Positions 15,201 through 25,035 of a stretch of 64,000 nt of DNA are shown here, in pieces (position 1 is the first letter of the stretch; the number at the start of each line of letters is the position of its first letter). Origin of the DNA: Mesaphorura yosii (lineage: Eukaryota > Arthropoda > Collembola > Poduromorpha > Tullbergiidae); NCBI GenBank assembly GCA_009869945.1, contig WIXG01000040.1, positions 276,750 through 340,749 of the forward strand, given 5' to 3'. The position numbers were made by a program, and so were the translations under genes. Under the pieces are notes generated by a model, which ran no database searches, was not told where the DNA came from, and saw nothing but the letters and a program-made list of their open reading frames with translations.

Positions 15201-16435
15201 AGAATCCCAACCAGTGGAATCAACTGTTTAGAGCTGTAGTGCAAAAATGTTAAAATCTCGCAAAAAGTTTGAAAAATAAATAAGCCAGTCCAGCCAGTAC
15301 GCTTACCCAAAGTCAGGATTGACTTTACTCAGCATTTTCTTCAGCAGAATGCAAGCCGCCTTTCGACCATTTATCTGACTCTTATCCTTAGCTTTTCCAG
15401 TCAGCACTGGAGCGAACTGAAAGTCGTCAAAAATTGTCTATGTGCATGGCCAGGTCATCTCCTTTTCAAATCGACCAAACTGGCTTACCTCCTGCTCGAT
15501 TTCGTTTGGGCTAAGAAAACCCATCAAATCTATCATTGAATTTGTCCATGCCTGTGAAATTGCTAAAAATAGCCGCAAAATCAAATAAAATTTTTACGTT
15601 TTAGAAATACTATCACGTGCCAACACAAAGCATCATTATGGGCTTTCACCTTGGTCATCTGCATCGATATACTGGAAAATCAAATTAAACAACGTTTTAG
15701 CTTGTGCCACATTCTTCGGGTACAGCTCACGGCAGGCTCCGACAATGGCTGCAGCTGCCGAGGTGTGGAAGTTTAGGCGGAGACGCTTCAGTTCCTGCAA
15801 GCGAATTTGAAAACTGCCGTCAATTTGAAGAATTTGTGGAAACTCAAAGGTTTTGACTCGTGATTGCCCTTCCTCACTTGTATAAAGCCTGGCACAAGTT
15901 CCTTAAAAGCTCTGTCAGCATTTTCATGGATGAACATGGCGAATTTTTCGGCAACGAATACGCGCTCCAAACTTTCTGTACTTCTGTGAAGTGCATTCAT
16001 CAAGTTTAGCCAAAACTGTAGTACCAAGCCAACACGCTTCTTTTAATGTTCTCTTACTTCAGACAGATTGCTGCTCTTTGAAAGGGATCCAGTTTTTCGT
16101 CCGTACTATGTCGCTTAATGTCATCTTTCTGAAAATACGTTTCAGGTGTCAGATTACGTCTGATTTCTGACCGTTGGAATCGAGATTTTCGAATTAACCT
16201 TAAGATCCGACCACACAGCCTGGTCAATGGCATATTCCGCGATGTCCTTTGGCATTTTTGTGATGCTTGTCCATGAATCCGTTGGCCTGCGACTTAACAC
16301 GGACCTGGATGATGAGCGACGCAACGCATCTGCAGGTGAGCAGACGCCATAAGTCTCATGAATAATCTTGCTGTTAACTGCAGCAGGGTTCACCTTGGTC
16401 GGCACTGTGGGAGCCTTACCGGCCATCGCCGCCAT
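6229..16435 (-). CDS. PPP4R4: Serine/threonine-protein phosphatase 4 regulatory subunit 4 (PPP4R4), 19 coding exons
   Basis: PPP4R4 is a HEAT-repeat regulatory subunit that binds the catalytic subunit of protein phosphatase 4, mainly in the cytoplasm. My model (5' to 3', minus): 16435-16199, 16128-16058, 15983-15878, 15794-15650, 15562-15489, 15416-15307, 15233-14890, 14721-14618, 14220-14161, 13886-13785, 13717-13559, 12608-12512, 12396-12311, 11175-11070, 9805-9680, 9615-9380, 6914-6797, 6676-6424, 6331-6229. All phases agree and give 878 aa, close to the vertebrate length of about 870. Diagnostic stretches are the HEAT segment with WRMHAKLL and the block DDPVANVRMKLCGMVP, near-identical to vertebrate PPP4R4. 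A charged helix (EKAEKAARSKDKRK) and a proline-rich basic tail follow. The ATG at 16435 has A at -3 and G at +4. Several exons depend on choosing between neighbouring AG acceptors, resolved by frame and family fit. The gene is divergent from CMTR1. Confidence 0.93.
6915..9379 (-). other. PPP4R4 intron 16 (2.5 kb)
   Basis: This is the largest intron of the gene. It separates the HEAT core from the proline-rich tail exons. I see no coding potential. It contains an (ATT)6 microsatellite at 7647-7664 and AT-rich single-copy sequence. Nested short open frames on both strands match nothing that I recognise. Confidence 0.7.
7647..7666. repeat. (ATT)n microsatellite
   Basis: Six perfect ATT units followed by a partial unit, inside PPP4R4 intron 16. 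Confidence 0.9.
9806..11069 (-). other. PPP4R4 intron 14 (1.26 kb)
   Basis: Non-coding stretch between the exon ending after the arginine-rich helix (11175-11070) and the exon beginning at 9805. Scattered stops occur in all frames and no family is recognised. Confidence 0.7.
11176..12310 (-). other. PPP4R4 intron 13 (1.1 kb)
   Basis: Non-coding by frame analysis. Short open frames on both strands have no recognisable similarity. Exon phases on either side (0/0) match only if this stretch is removed. Confidence 0.7.
12609..13558 (-). other. PPP4R4 intron 11 (0.95 kb)
   Basis: The intron runs from a GTAAGA donor after ...SPEVM to a TTACAG acceptor before TQALVEVGG. No coding signal or repeat family is recognised inside. 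Confidence 0.7.
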
Positions 16436-17233
16436 CTTGCATCCACACAATAAAATTTAGTATTTTGCTAAACAAGTCAGGAAAGCAAAGAAAGGAAGGC
16501 CTTCAACATTTTATGATCAACTGACCGTTTTCCAGGGTCTTGGAATTTCGACTGGGCAGGCAGAAGTCCTCTGTGGTACCTGTTACTCCAACGAATGGTA
16601 GGGTAGGTCAATTTGCATAGAAACAATGTGATGGTGGTCGTTTTTCTGAGCTCCACGATAGTGTTCCGACGGATCCCAAGACGGGTTCCCATTTCTAGAC
16701 AATTGCGTCCCGGTACATCATCAGATTTGACAACTTGGACTTGTTGAAAGTAAATGCTCCAGGACGGACCACGGACATAAAAGATGGACCATGCATATCT
16801 CAGGTATCAGACGTCAGGATGAATTGTCAATTCCCAATTCAGCTAATTCAGCGTGTAAACATGAGCTTTGTTCAGCGAAGAGCATGAATTTCGTCATTTA
16901 CCTGTAGCGTAGTAAGAAACATCCATGCAATGTATTTCGTGCAATCAGAAGGCTATGGATTTTAGCAGAACTGCTTTCATAAATCCCCAGCGCGAAGAGA
17001 GATCTGACAGAAAACAGTTAAATGATCTGACTTTGATATTAGTGTTGATTAATTAACTACATTAGTTAGTGATATAAGATAAGACACATTTGTGATTGTG
17101 ACTAGCATGAATGGAGTTAAAAATACATGGATTGAGTTGTCTGCGGCATTAGAGTTTCTTACTAGGAGACGCTAGCATTTTAATTTGTAAGGCTTAGTTG
17201 ATTGTTTGCACTGTACCACAATTTTACTGGACC
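16436..17233. promoter_or_regulatory. Shared upstream region of the divergent PPP4R4 and CMTR1 genes
   Basis: 798 bp separate the PPP4R4 start codon (minus) from the CMTR1 start codon (plus). The region must hold both 5'UTRs and both promoters, so a bidirectional promoter is likely. I see no clear TATA box. An in-frame TAG at 17195 lies upstream of the CMTR1 ATG. I found no G-patch-like coding sequence here, although human CMTR1 has one near its N terminus. Confidence 0.5.
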
Positions 17234-20200
17234 ATGACTTCAACTTCGACGACGAGATTGAGTAATGCGTCTGAATGGGATGTGGATGTAACGGCAATTG
17301 GTAAAATCAAGTACGATGTCTGTAAAGATGTAAGTGAACTATTTTTTCATTGCAATTTGTTGTGATTTGATGGTTTACAATTTGCTTTTTGAGTGATTGA
17401 CCTAGATTGTTCCCTGTTTCTAGAATGTGGAAATTAATGAGAAGCTTTACTGGTTGCAACGGCCTGAAGACTATGTGATTCCATTGTATGACCTAAATAC
17501 TCTTCTCTCGTGGAGAACTATGAGCTCAGTTAGTAGGGTCCTCAGGACGGAGGATTCGTCAAGCTTTGTAAACGCTGACATATATTTACAGTTGTCTACG
17601 TCCAAGGTATGTCAAGACCGTGTAAAAACTAGAACTATGTTGTCAACAAGTGCATTTCAACCATTTTTAATATTAATTTAGGGAGCATTAAGAGAGCACA
17701 CTATGGAAAATGTACAAAACGCCCGATTAAGATCCAACGCGTTCGAGAATATTAGGGAAGGCGGAATATTCATCAACAGAGCTGCAATGAAGATGGCGAA
17801 TTTGGATGCTATACTTAATTTTCAGCTAACTGATCCTAATTCAGTTATGGCAGCAAATGATCGGCCATTGGTTGAAAAAACTGAACCACTCTATTTTGCT
17901 GACGTCTGCGCTGGACCCGGTGGTTTTTCTGAGTCAGTTCATGATCTCAAAGATTGCCATTTTCGAAATAATAATGAGACTAATGTTTATAATACACATG
18001 CAGGTACTTTTTGTGGCGGAAACGATTTAAGTGTTTCGGCTTTGGATTTACCCTGAAAGGAGACCATGATTTCAATTTATCAAGTTTTGCAACTGGAACT
18101 GATAACTTTACGGCCTATTATGGTACGATTTTAATTCACATCGCGTATTGGAAGTGCACAATTTTCGATTTTCACATGTGACATCGCAATTCTATAGGAG
18201 ATGCAGCAGACGGCAACATCAACAATCCCTTGAATGTTAATTCTCTCATCAAGTTCATATATGAGAACACAGATAAAAAAGGAGTGCATATCGTGACTGC
18301 GGATGGGGTAATTAAGTTTAGCAATGCATTTTTATAAACGGATGGGTAGGGGTTTTGGACATCAGAGTCACTGACGTTATTCGCTTTATTAGGGGATAGA
18401 CTTTGGAGGCCAAGAAGAATACCAGGAAATCGTTACCAAACAGATATTACTGGCTCAAGTGCTGGTCGGAATTTCTCTACTCAGACCCGGTACTAATTAC
18501 TAACCCTATCATCAATTATGAATGGATTATAATTATGCTGAACTCGAATTATCAGGTGGCCACTTCATTTGCAAAACATTTGATCTCTTTACTCGATTCA
18601 GCGTGGGGTTAATTTATCTCTTGTCAACATGCTTCAGAAACTTCTGCATTCATAAACCCAACACGAGTCGCCCAGCAAACTCTGAACGATACCTCATTTG
18701 CCAACACAAACTTCAGAACACATCGAATGTCCAAGCGTACCTGAAGAATTGTCATGAACTTTTATGGAAGAATAAATCTTTGGGTGAAAATTCTGGGAGC
18801 GATATTCTCGAGTTGGTGCAGTTTGAGGTGATTAAGAACGATTCAAAGTTCATCGAATATATCAGCAGCTCCAACAACAGGTAACTTTCTACTTTAATAT
18901 CCTCGGTTTGTTGTTGATGAGTGTGAATTGTCAAGTTGAAATTATTGAAATCAGGTTGGCCATTCGCCAAATACTTGGTCTTCAAAAACTACTCGCCTAT
19001 GCCGAAGACAATTCGCTGTTTGATCCACGACAAAATCAACTCAGGCAGCAGAGTCTGGAACTTTGGCGTGTTCAGTCGGATAATGAACCGGAAGGGGCAA
19101 ATTTTCCAAAAGAAAGATTTCAACAAATCAAAGGAAATTCCAGTTTAGGTTTGAGGCTTTTATTCTCATGCATCCATTCACAAATTGCATGTCTCGTAAT
19201 TCTCTTTGCGAGGCAAAGGCAACGGGAAACTGAACCTCCTAACTCCACCGTCTCTTCTATCATGACAGACATCTTAAGTAAGCTTGAAATTGAAATGGTC
19301 AAAGCTGACATTTTGGATAGTATTAAGTCTCCTTTCGACTGGAGAGTTGTTATTGTCGGCGGATCGTTGAGAAGGCGAGGACATTACTTAGGTAAGTTAT
19401 AGAAGATGTCAACCAGATGGCATTTGACACCACCAATACTTTGATTTTATATACATTTTTAGGTTTCGGCGAAGGCCGGAATTATCTCCTGAATCACAAT
19501 ATATGGCGTGATGTTCCGATAAAATTCAATTTGCCGAAAGATACACTTGTGTACGGAGAAATAGTCGATGAATTGGTACCACGTGCCAGAGAAAGATCTC
19601 TTGCTTTCCACATAATTGACGCTATGATGCTTGCGGGAGAAGATATACGAAATCTTCACTTTAACGAAAGGTATTTGTTCATCCTTCCAGCATTGGTATG
19701 ACTTATGAGTATGACCCACGTCATCGTCAGGGTCAGTACAGAATTGATAACTTTAACAATTCTAACTACATTTAGGCATGCACTCTGTCAAATATTTGTG
19801 AGAACCCTTGGTAAACCAGGCAAAGGTATGATACCAGTTCGGACGAAACAATTTATGAAGATGGAAAATCTCGGTGAATATTACGCAAGCCTGACAAAAA
19901 AGGAAGGATTAGCTGGGGAAGCAAATGGCGTATACAGCGAAGGAAACACCACAGATGCTCACAATCGTGTTGCAATCAAACCAACTGGGCTACTGTTTTT
20001 GAAGATAACTGCTGGTTAGAGAACTGATGATGATTTATGGAATACGTTAAGAAATATCTTTTTCTCCGAATTAGATCCCTGGATGATGGCATTTTGTAAA
20101 AGAGCGAAGTCGAAATACTGGTTCCACACAATTGAAAAGTCGTCGACATTCAACCTTCCACCCAAAGCAGTTGCTGACTTCAAGTAAGGCATAACCAAAG

Positions 20201-20391
20201 TTGGTGATGGGAATTGTCTATTCCCTATGTATTTGTCGTCTAGTTGTACAGCGAGCAACCGAATGATTTGGATCGTGGCACACTCCGATGAAGAACGCAA
20301 TAGAAAGGACAAGCCAACAATTTCAGTGTTGCGCAAGGACGAAATTGATCGACATATTCAGTCTCTTCTTAGAACTATTACAACAGCGTAA
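17234..20391 (+). CDS. CMTR1: Cap-specific mRNA (nucleoside-2'-O-)-methyltransferase 1
   Basis: CMTR1 methylates the 2'-O of the first transcribed nucleotide of capped mRNA in the nucleus, making cap1. Exons: 17234-17329, 17424-17606, 17682-17932, 18004-18122, 18198-18307, 18393-18489, 18556-18880, 18955-19148, 19269-19391, 19463-19670, 19776-20014, 20075-20183, 20244-20391; 733 aa. The RrmJ-type domain shows the SAM motif DVCAGPGG (167-174) and the K-D-K-E tetrad: K130 (NRAAMK), D252 (TADG), K292 (GGHFICK), E329 (NSER). A guanylyltransferase-like C-terminal domain follows. Near the end a degenerate WW-like segment (DPWMMAF...STFNLP) and the terminal exon match CMTR1 family order. The N terminus is short and lacks the G-patch of human CMTR1 (835 aa). 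Retaining the predicted intron 19149-19268 would insert 40 residues in frame. Confidence 0.95.
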
Positions 20392-20447
20392 ACATCTTAG
20401 AAGTCTTAAATTATTTGTATTTTTGTATTAGTAATTAATAATCTCGT

Positions 20448-20453
20448 AATAAA
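20448..20453 (+). terminator. Poly(A) signal AATAAA of CMTR1
   Basis: AATAAA lies 57 nt past the CMTR1 stop codon (TAA 20389-20391), followed by T-rich sequence. Confidence 0.6.
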
Positions 20454-20910
20454 TTGACTTTTAGTTATGTTTCGAAAAGGTAGCTTCACGTTGAGTCATC
20501 ACTAACACTAACTTAGCTTGTAGAGTAATGAGATATCCAATTGTAATGAGCAATTGGTTCCAGTTGGCACGCGGAAGCTTGGCCGAAACAAAGTGATGAT
20601 TGCAAAAACACTCACGGTGCAAACAGTGCAAGTCATTTTCTGTTAAATGGTTAGCATGTGACTGGGTGACCATGAGACTCTTCGAGCACATGCTGCGTTG
20701 CGGAAGGCGAAATATGATTGGTGCAGCTTCAAAGTCAAATCTGCGCGTAAGGTAGGCCAGTCAGTGTTTCGGACAAGATAAGTGCATAATTGAGTTTTTT
20801 GCAAAGCTTTGTAATTGCATTTATTTGGTGGTTATTCAGGTCGCATACTTTCAGTCATTCGTCAGCGGTCCCTGAATTTAGATTGTTGTAGGACACTCAG
20901 GATTACAATA
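20454..20910. other. CMTR1-MOCS2 intergenic region
   Basis: About 0.45 kb, presumably holding the MOCS2 promoter and 5'UTR. A GATTGG (inverted CCAAT) element lies near 20717. No TATA box or coding sequence is evident. Confidence 0.4.
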
Positions 20911-20919
20911 ATGCGATGA
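20911..20919 (+). promoter_or_regulatory. Two-codon upstream ORF overlapping the MOCS2A start
   Basis: The sequence ATGCGATGA encodes Met-Arg-stop. Its TGA (20917-20919) overlaps the MOCS2A ATG (20916-20918) in another frame. The upstream ATG has A at -3. Such a start-stop arrangement can tune initiation at the main ATG and may favour ribosomes reaching the second cistron. That role is inference. Confidence 0.5.
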
Positions 20920-21273
20920 GTTTAACAGAGTCTGAGATTACCATCCGCATTTTATTCTTCGCTCAAGCGAGAGAGCAAGCACAAAGCCAAGAAGGTTATC
21001 TGAAGTTTTCAAGTCGGAGAATAAAATCCAAAGACATTTTCCAAAATCTGCTCACAAGCTTTCCATCACTTGCTCCATTGCGACACTGCATAATTTTGGC
21101 CCTAAACCAGAACTATCTGGACATTGATTCGGATCAAGAATTCGAACTGAGGCCGACTGACGAAGTCGCTGTCATCCCACCTATCAGTGCCGGTAAGGAG
21201 GCTAGAATTCTGATAAACTGCAAAAGTAATAAATTCCATACGCCGTTTGTTACGTTTTCGTTGCACAGGATAA
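20916..21273 (+). CDS. MOCS2A: Molybdopterin synthase small (sulfur carrier) subunit, first cistron of MOCS2
   Basis: This MoaD-like beta-grasp protein carries the C-terminal thiocarboxylate that donates sulfur in converting precursor Z (cPMP) to molybdopterin. Exons 20916-21192 and 21269-21273; 93 aa, the usual length for MOCS2A. Conserved features are the N-terminal strand ILFFAQARE and the C-terminal DEVAVIPPISAG. The intron splits the last glycine codon (G|GA), and the next codon is TAA, so the mature C terminus exists only after splicing. Without splicing the frame runs on to 138 codons and loses the free glycine end. The family normally ends Gly-Gly; here the penultimate residue is Ala. 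The MOCS2B start lies 7 nt after this stop, in another frame. Confidence 0.93.
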
Positions 21274-21280
21274 ACTTACG

Positions 21281-21960
21281 ATGGACTTCATTAAGTTGGT
21301 GGATACCGAAATTAACGTGGACGAGCTTTTAAAGCAAGTTTCCAGTCCCAAATGCGGTGCTGTGTCCATGTTTCTTGGAACAACCCGAGATAATTTCGAG
21401 GGGAAGAAGGTACGCTGTCGCTGTCGGTGAAGCTTAGGCGTGCTTCGCAATTCTTCCTATTCGTATGAACATGTGTCATTTGCTCTTTGGTGTAGGTGCT
21501 TCAATTAGAATATGAGGCTTATCATCCAATGGCAATATCCGAAACAAAGAAAATATGCTCTCAGATTCGTGAGAAGTGGAATGTCGAACATATCGCAATC
21601 GCTCACAGGTGCGCATGTCATCCAAACTCGCAACAGACATTCTATCTCATTTGTTGACGACTTCAGTAAATTGTTGATAATGCATATTTCAGACTTGGAA
21701 CAGTCCCCGTGACCGAATCCAGCATTGCAATCGTTATTTCTTCTGCACACAGAAAAGAGTCCTTAGAAGCTGTTGCGTACGCGATCGATGAAATGAAATC
21801 CAAGGTGCCCATCTGGAAAAAGGAAGTTTATGACGATGGTGATGGTTCCGAGTGGAAAGCTAATAAAGAATGCTCCTGGAATAACAACCCCGAAGTGCAC
21901 GTGGCTGGGGAGAAAGTCAACGGAGTACCACACAACATGGACCAAGCCAATGATATTTAA
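21281..21960 (+). CDS. MOCS2B: Molybdopterin synthase large (catalytic) subunit, second cistron of MOCS2
   Basis: This MoaE-like subunit forms the synthase heterotetramer with MOCS2A and holds the active site. Exons 21281-21409, 21496-21608, 21693-21960; 169 aa. Family motifs are [15 protein letters not shown] near residues 25-40, [33 protein letters not shown], and VPIWKKE with the catalytic lysine pair. The ATG at 21281 follows the MOCS2A stop by 7 nt, on the same exon, so both proteins must come from one spliced mRNA by leaky scanning or re-initiation. Human MOCS2 is also bicistronic, but there the two frames overlap. After the family end (KECSW) there is an extra acidic, polar tail of about 25 residues. 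Confidence 0.94.
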
Positions 21961-22056
21961 TTAATTTAATCCGACAGGTCGAAAGGTGCCGAATAATTTT
22001 TATGTCAGCTTTGGCAGTCTTTAACGATATTATATTTATTTGGAATATTTTGGAAT

Positions 22057-22062
22057 AATAAA
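22057..22062 (+). terminator. Poly(A) signal AATAAA of MOCS2
   Basis: AATAAA lies about 97 nt past the MOCS2B stop codon. Confidence 0.5.
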
Positions 22063-25035
22063 CGTTTGATGCCGCATTGGAGATTGGACTGTAACTTGCG
22101 ACACAGAGAAGAAATATCATTAGACAATAATTACCATCAGTCATACTGTCAGACATGATGACTTAAGTTTTGGGCATACACGTCACTTGCACATGACAGA
22201 TTCTCTCCAGCCGGTCAGCAGCTGTTGCTTCGTACCGTGTACGGAAACAACTCATTATAAATGACCCGCATTGCGCATAATGAGCATCAGGATAAATGTA
22301 CTCGTACCAGGCACCAAATCGTTACAAAACGAGTGGGATTTTAAACTGGAAATGTTCGTACGGTCATGACCTTGCCCTTGTCCAGTATCGTATCATTCAT
22401 CGCTCATGTATCATTCACCTTTGTCTTGCCCTGTCATTCACTCGCTTATCATGCGTCTTGTATAAATGCCACTCCTTAAGCATACGTCCTTCACTGACGC
22501 GAGCTATACCGAAGTAATCGTTCGGATTGAATCACCGGAATGATCATTCAATTCTCCTTCATTGTGGTCAGCGCTTCGATTCTCAATTCATTTGTTTGTA
22601 ATTTTGATACGCGTATCGTCCTTCTTCTGCAGTTATTGCATATGTGGTTTCCCATTGAGTTTCGGACTGTCAATCTCGAGCATGACCTTGTAATTTGCCC
22701 GACACTGTACACAAAAGCATGCGGATTAAAAGCGTCCAAGTCTAATGAAACATCGGGCTTGAGGCTTGCTTGGCGAGAAAGCAGCTGGAGATTTTTGGGC
22801 GTTGAGCCCGATCAACTTAATAGCCCTGATAGAATGCTTCATGTGTTTATGCAGTTTTATTTGCCTGTACACTGCGCTCGACAAAACAGCATGGCTGACT
22901 GAATTTTCTCAAGAAACACCCACGTACTGAAGCACCGTAATAGATTTCTTGATGGATTGAAGCACATCCAAAATCTCGAACTGTTTAGCATTGACGCGTA
23001 GTAAGAAATAGGAGTATAGTGTAGTTTAAGTATTTGGCTACGTCGTGACAAGCGTCCAGTAACGAAGCGCACACTCAGACTATTGAGTATGATGTTAAGA
23101 TCATTCCAACCTGTCAAACTCAAAATTCAGCAAGATTGTCAATTCCTTGACGAAGATTCTTTTACAATCATTTTCACTCGTTCAATCCATGGGTAATTCA
23201 TTCGCAGAAGGCGTTTTGCAAATTCCACCCCGGACAGTCTAGCTGCGAGAAAAAAAACCGACGCGCTGCTTCTGGTTCTGGTTACATAATAATCAACGTC
23301 ATGCGAACACAGCACGGAACCTTTAAAGTTTAGATGCCATGATCGCCAAATTGAACCTCCTGATGTGAAAATGAGATCACGCCCTCCATGCAAATGGGAT
23401 GAGGAGACAGAGACCATGCGACTCTATAAACGAGGATCTGATAAAGATACATTGCGAATTGTGAAAACACAAAATGAGACGCCAAGCCAAGCCAATCTCT
23501 GATAAGAAGCCAGACTGGCATAGACGGTAGGTTGTGAAAGTTCATGAAAAGCTGTTGAGATTTACTACATCTGCAAAGCTGCTATATTCGGTTCATATGT
23601 CTACTGATCTGTAGTATCATACACACGGCACGGGTCCAGTGAAGTTGTACTCACGGCACGCGCACGGGAAATACATTTTCAGTGTGCATTCGCGAGTTGA
23701 ACTGAGAGGACAACAGGATAACCTCGTGTAACCTTTCTTATTGCTCTCTAATTTATCTCCTGGTGCTGTTGCTATTTCTTTGTAAAGTTCGAGAGCACTT
23801 AACAAGTGTTAGGCTTGAACTTAACGGTTCTGGTATTTCATTTCATTAAATTCATTATTTTATTCTATTGAGGTCAGCGACGAGGAGTAGTCTAGCAGGT
23901 ACAACTGTTTGCTCTGGATGGGTAAACATTGAGACAGCGGCAGAGTAATCCCACCCAAGAGAAGAACGAACTTTGTGGTGGAAATTCCGGAGTTAACCAC
24001 ACTTTGGAAGGCAGCACTTCGTAACCGCGATCTGAATATCCAGTGATGTCTTGTCACCAAATAAAAAGAACAGTTTTGTTCTTTATCCTCTTCAACAATG
24101 TCACATAGCAGATAGCCCTTGACTTTATAGTGTGTCATTGCCGTCGTGTGTTTACTCCTCGTCTTCGAAGTTCATTCAGTCACGCAGATCAGTCGTCACC
24201 AATTGATGTCTCAATCAGTCTGCAATTAACCTTGGAGCTGGTTTCCGAATTCAGATTATCTGCTGGAGAGTGAACTTGTTTCAATCAAAACTGCTTCTTA
24301 GTCCTGATGGCTGGTGGCAAAAGTGGCAATTGAAGACGCTTGGAGGCACCGACCATTGGCAACTATAAAATTCTTCGTCCTTCGTGATCTTGGATCTTGT
24401 CCCAACTCAATTGCTTCAAAATATTGTGATCATTTTTGTCTGCGTGTGGTTTTGTGGTTTCTTATCTTGGTACTGGTAAGTAACTTGTTTGTCTCCAACA
24501 ACGGTTTAAGTGGTTAGTCTCAATTTTCTATTGTCCCATTACAGAAGTGTGCTTTCAATTGACTTCATTTACAGAACTACAATTCAAAGGAGGAATTACA
24601 AATTATACGATAAGCGAAGTTGAAAAGTCACACTTAGCTCATTTTGCGCTTCATCGGGATTTCGCATGCGGGGAATCAGACTCAGTTTGATGATCGAGTA
24701 AGGAAATATAATCAATCATTTATCAAATTAGGCCCGAAACTTAACATTGACTTATATTTTAGAGATGGGAGATGGGATCGAGAGGGAATGTGACGTTCAG
24801 CCACCAAACTTGAAGTTAAACTTCAATTGTTTAGCTGTCTTTCGAAATTCATTGTCTAGAAAGAAAAAGAAGTTGCCTTTTGTGTTTAGTACCTTAATTT
24901 GAACTCATTTTCTGTCTTTGTTTATGTTCATTTCTACCTTCAACCCTCTGTAGTATTTACGTCGATTTAAAGTTTGGTTCAATTTCCTTTTACAAAAACT
25001 TTCAATTTGTAAAGTTCCTTCTTTATCGAGTCAGC
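22063..25035. other. MOCS2-DPH6 intergenic region, 3 kb
   Basis: No open frame here resembles a known protein, and none links by splicing to a neighbour. A TATA-like GTATAAATG near 22461 could be a plus-strand promoter. The last 300 bp before 25036 probably include the DPH6 promoter and 5'UTR. I see no repeat family and no structural RNA. Confidence 0.5.

Noticed and set aside
15788-16027. PPP4R4 exon 3 starting at the CTACAG acceptor (15.99-16.02 kb)
   Set aside because: That acceptor puts a stop in frame. The next acceptor, CTTCACAG at 15984, keeps phase and gives an uninterrupted match to the family.
22540-22902. 120-codon plus-strand open frame as a gene
   Set aside because: Composition and lack of any motif look random. 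Overlapping frames on the other strand are of similar length.
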